The translations under genes were made by a program, and so were the position numbers. The notes under the pieces are model-generated. The model had not been told where the DNA came from and searched no databases. It saw only the letters and a list, made by a program, of their open reading frames with translations. From the NCBI GenBank assembly GCA_016866585.1, contig VGMB01000080.1:1-7091 (forward strand): a DNA stretch of 7,091 nt, read 5' to 3'. Source of the stretch: Chlamydiota bacterium (GTDB taxonomy: Bacteria; Chlamydiota; Chlamydiia; Chlamydiales; Rhabdochlamydiaceae). Of this stretch, positions 6,989 to 7,091 are shown one piece after another; position 1 is the first letter of the stretch, and every line of letters starts with the position of its first letter.

Positions 6989-7091
6989 TTAAAGCAGAGC
7001 TAATTTCTGATTTAAATGAATCTTCTGTTTTGTTTTGAACTTTCCTAGAATTATAGTTACCATATCAATTATGTACCATATTCCAAGCCCT
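6989..7091 (-). CDS. C-terminal end of a probable TM2-domain membrane protein (partial)
   Basis: Reading the minus strand from 7090 gives 33 sense codons and then TAA (plus-strand 6989-6991). The 5' part lies beyond the window edge. The peptide begins GLG and continues IWYIIDMVTIILGKFK, then a short polar tail KTKQKIHLNQ and a hydrophobic end LALL. A GxxW(Y/W)xIDxxxIxxGKF pattern, glycine and tryptophan followed by Ile-Asp in a membrane helix and then GKF, is what the end of a TM2 domain looks like; such small two-helix membrane proteins are common in bacteria and have no firm shared function. The gene converges on the ATPase operon, sharing the 52-base gap that holds the hairpin. Only about 33 residues are visible, so the family call is tentative. 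A chance open frame is possible but the motif makes it unlikely. Confidence 0.6.
   Translation of the reverse strand, partial: GLGIWYIIDMVTIILGKFKTKQKIHLNQKLALL

Overview
The window is most of a vacuolar/archaeal-type (V/A-type) rotary ATPase operon of the layout found in Chlamydiae and also known in spirochaetes. All six genes on the + strand run in one direction: a DUF2764 family protein, AtpA (catalytic A), AtpB (non-catalytic B), AtpD (central rotor shaft), AtpI (membrane stator with the ion half-channels) and AtpK (proteolipid rotor ring). The protein sequences closely resemble, from memory, the Chlamydia CT309-CT304 set. The A subunit carries the bacterial motif ARRYPAIDP, and the proteolipid has SSQSIYG in helix 2. 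Base composition is AT-rich by eye. The most likely source is a member of the Chlamydiae, probably outside the genus Chlamydia because the proteins differ clearly from it. This assignment is an inference; no search was run.

Layout. Bases 7-780 hold the DUF2764 gene, whose upstream neighbour (atpE in related operons) lies outside the window. Bases 809-2626 are atpA and 2623-3927 atpB, joined by an ATGA overlap. Bases 3942-4571 are atpD and 4568-6499 atpI, again joined by ATGA. Bases 6514-6936 are atpK, which has the best Shine-Dalgarno sequence in the operon. A perfect 16-bp inverted repeat (6947-6983) follows. Beyond it, on the minus strand and convergent, is the 3' end of another gene (6989-7091), whose visible residues look like the C-terminal end of a TM2-domain membrane protein. 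There is no gene-free stretch longer than about 60 bases.

How the genes work together. A and B alternate in the soluble head, where ATP is bound at A-B interfaces. D passes rotation to the K ring in the membrane, and I supplies the ion path beside the ring. The canonical C, F and G/H subunits are not encoded here, and DUF2764 is the one component without an assigned role. The proteolipid keeps the residues that bind sodium in the Enterococcus hirae K ring, so the enzyme may couple to Na+.

I found no wholly new system. The open questions are the function of DUF2764, the missing stalk subunits, the coupling ion, and the shared hairpin between the two convergent genes.
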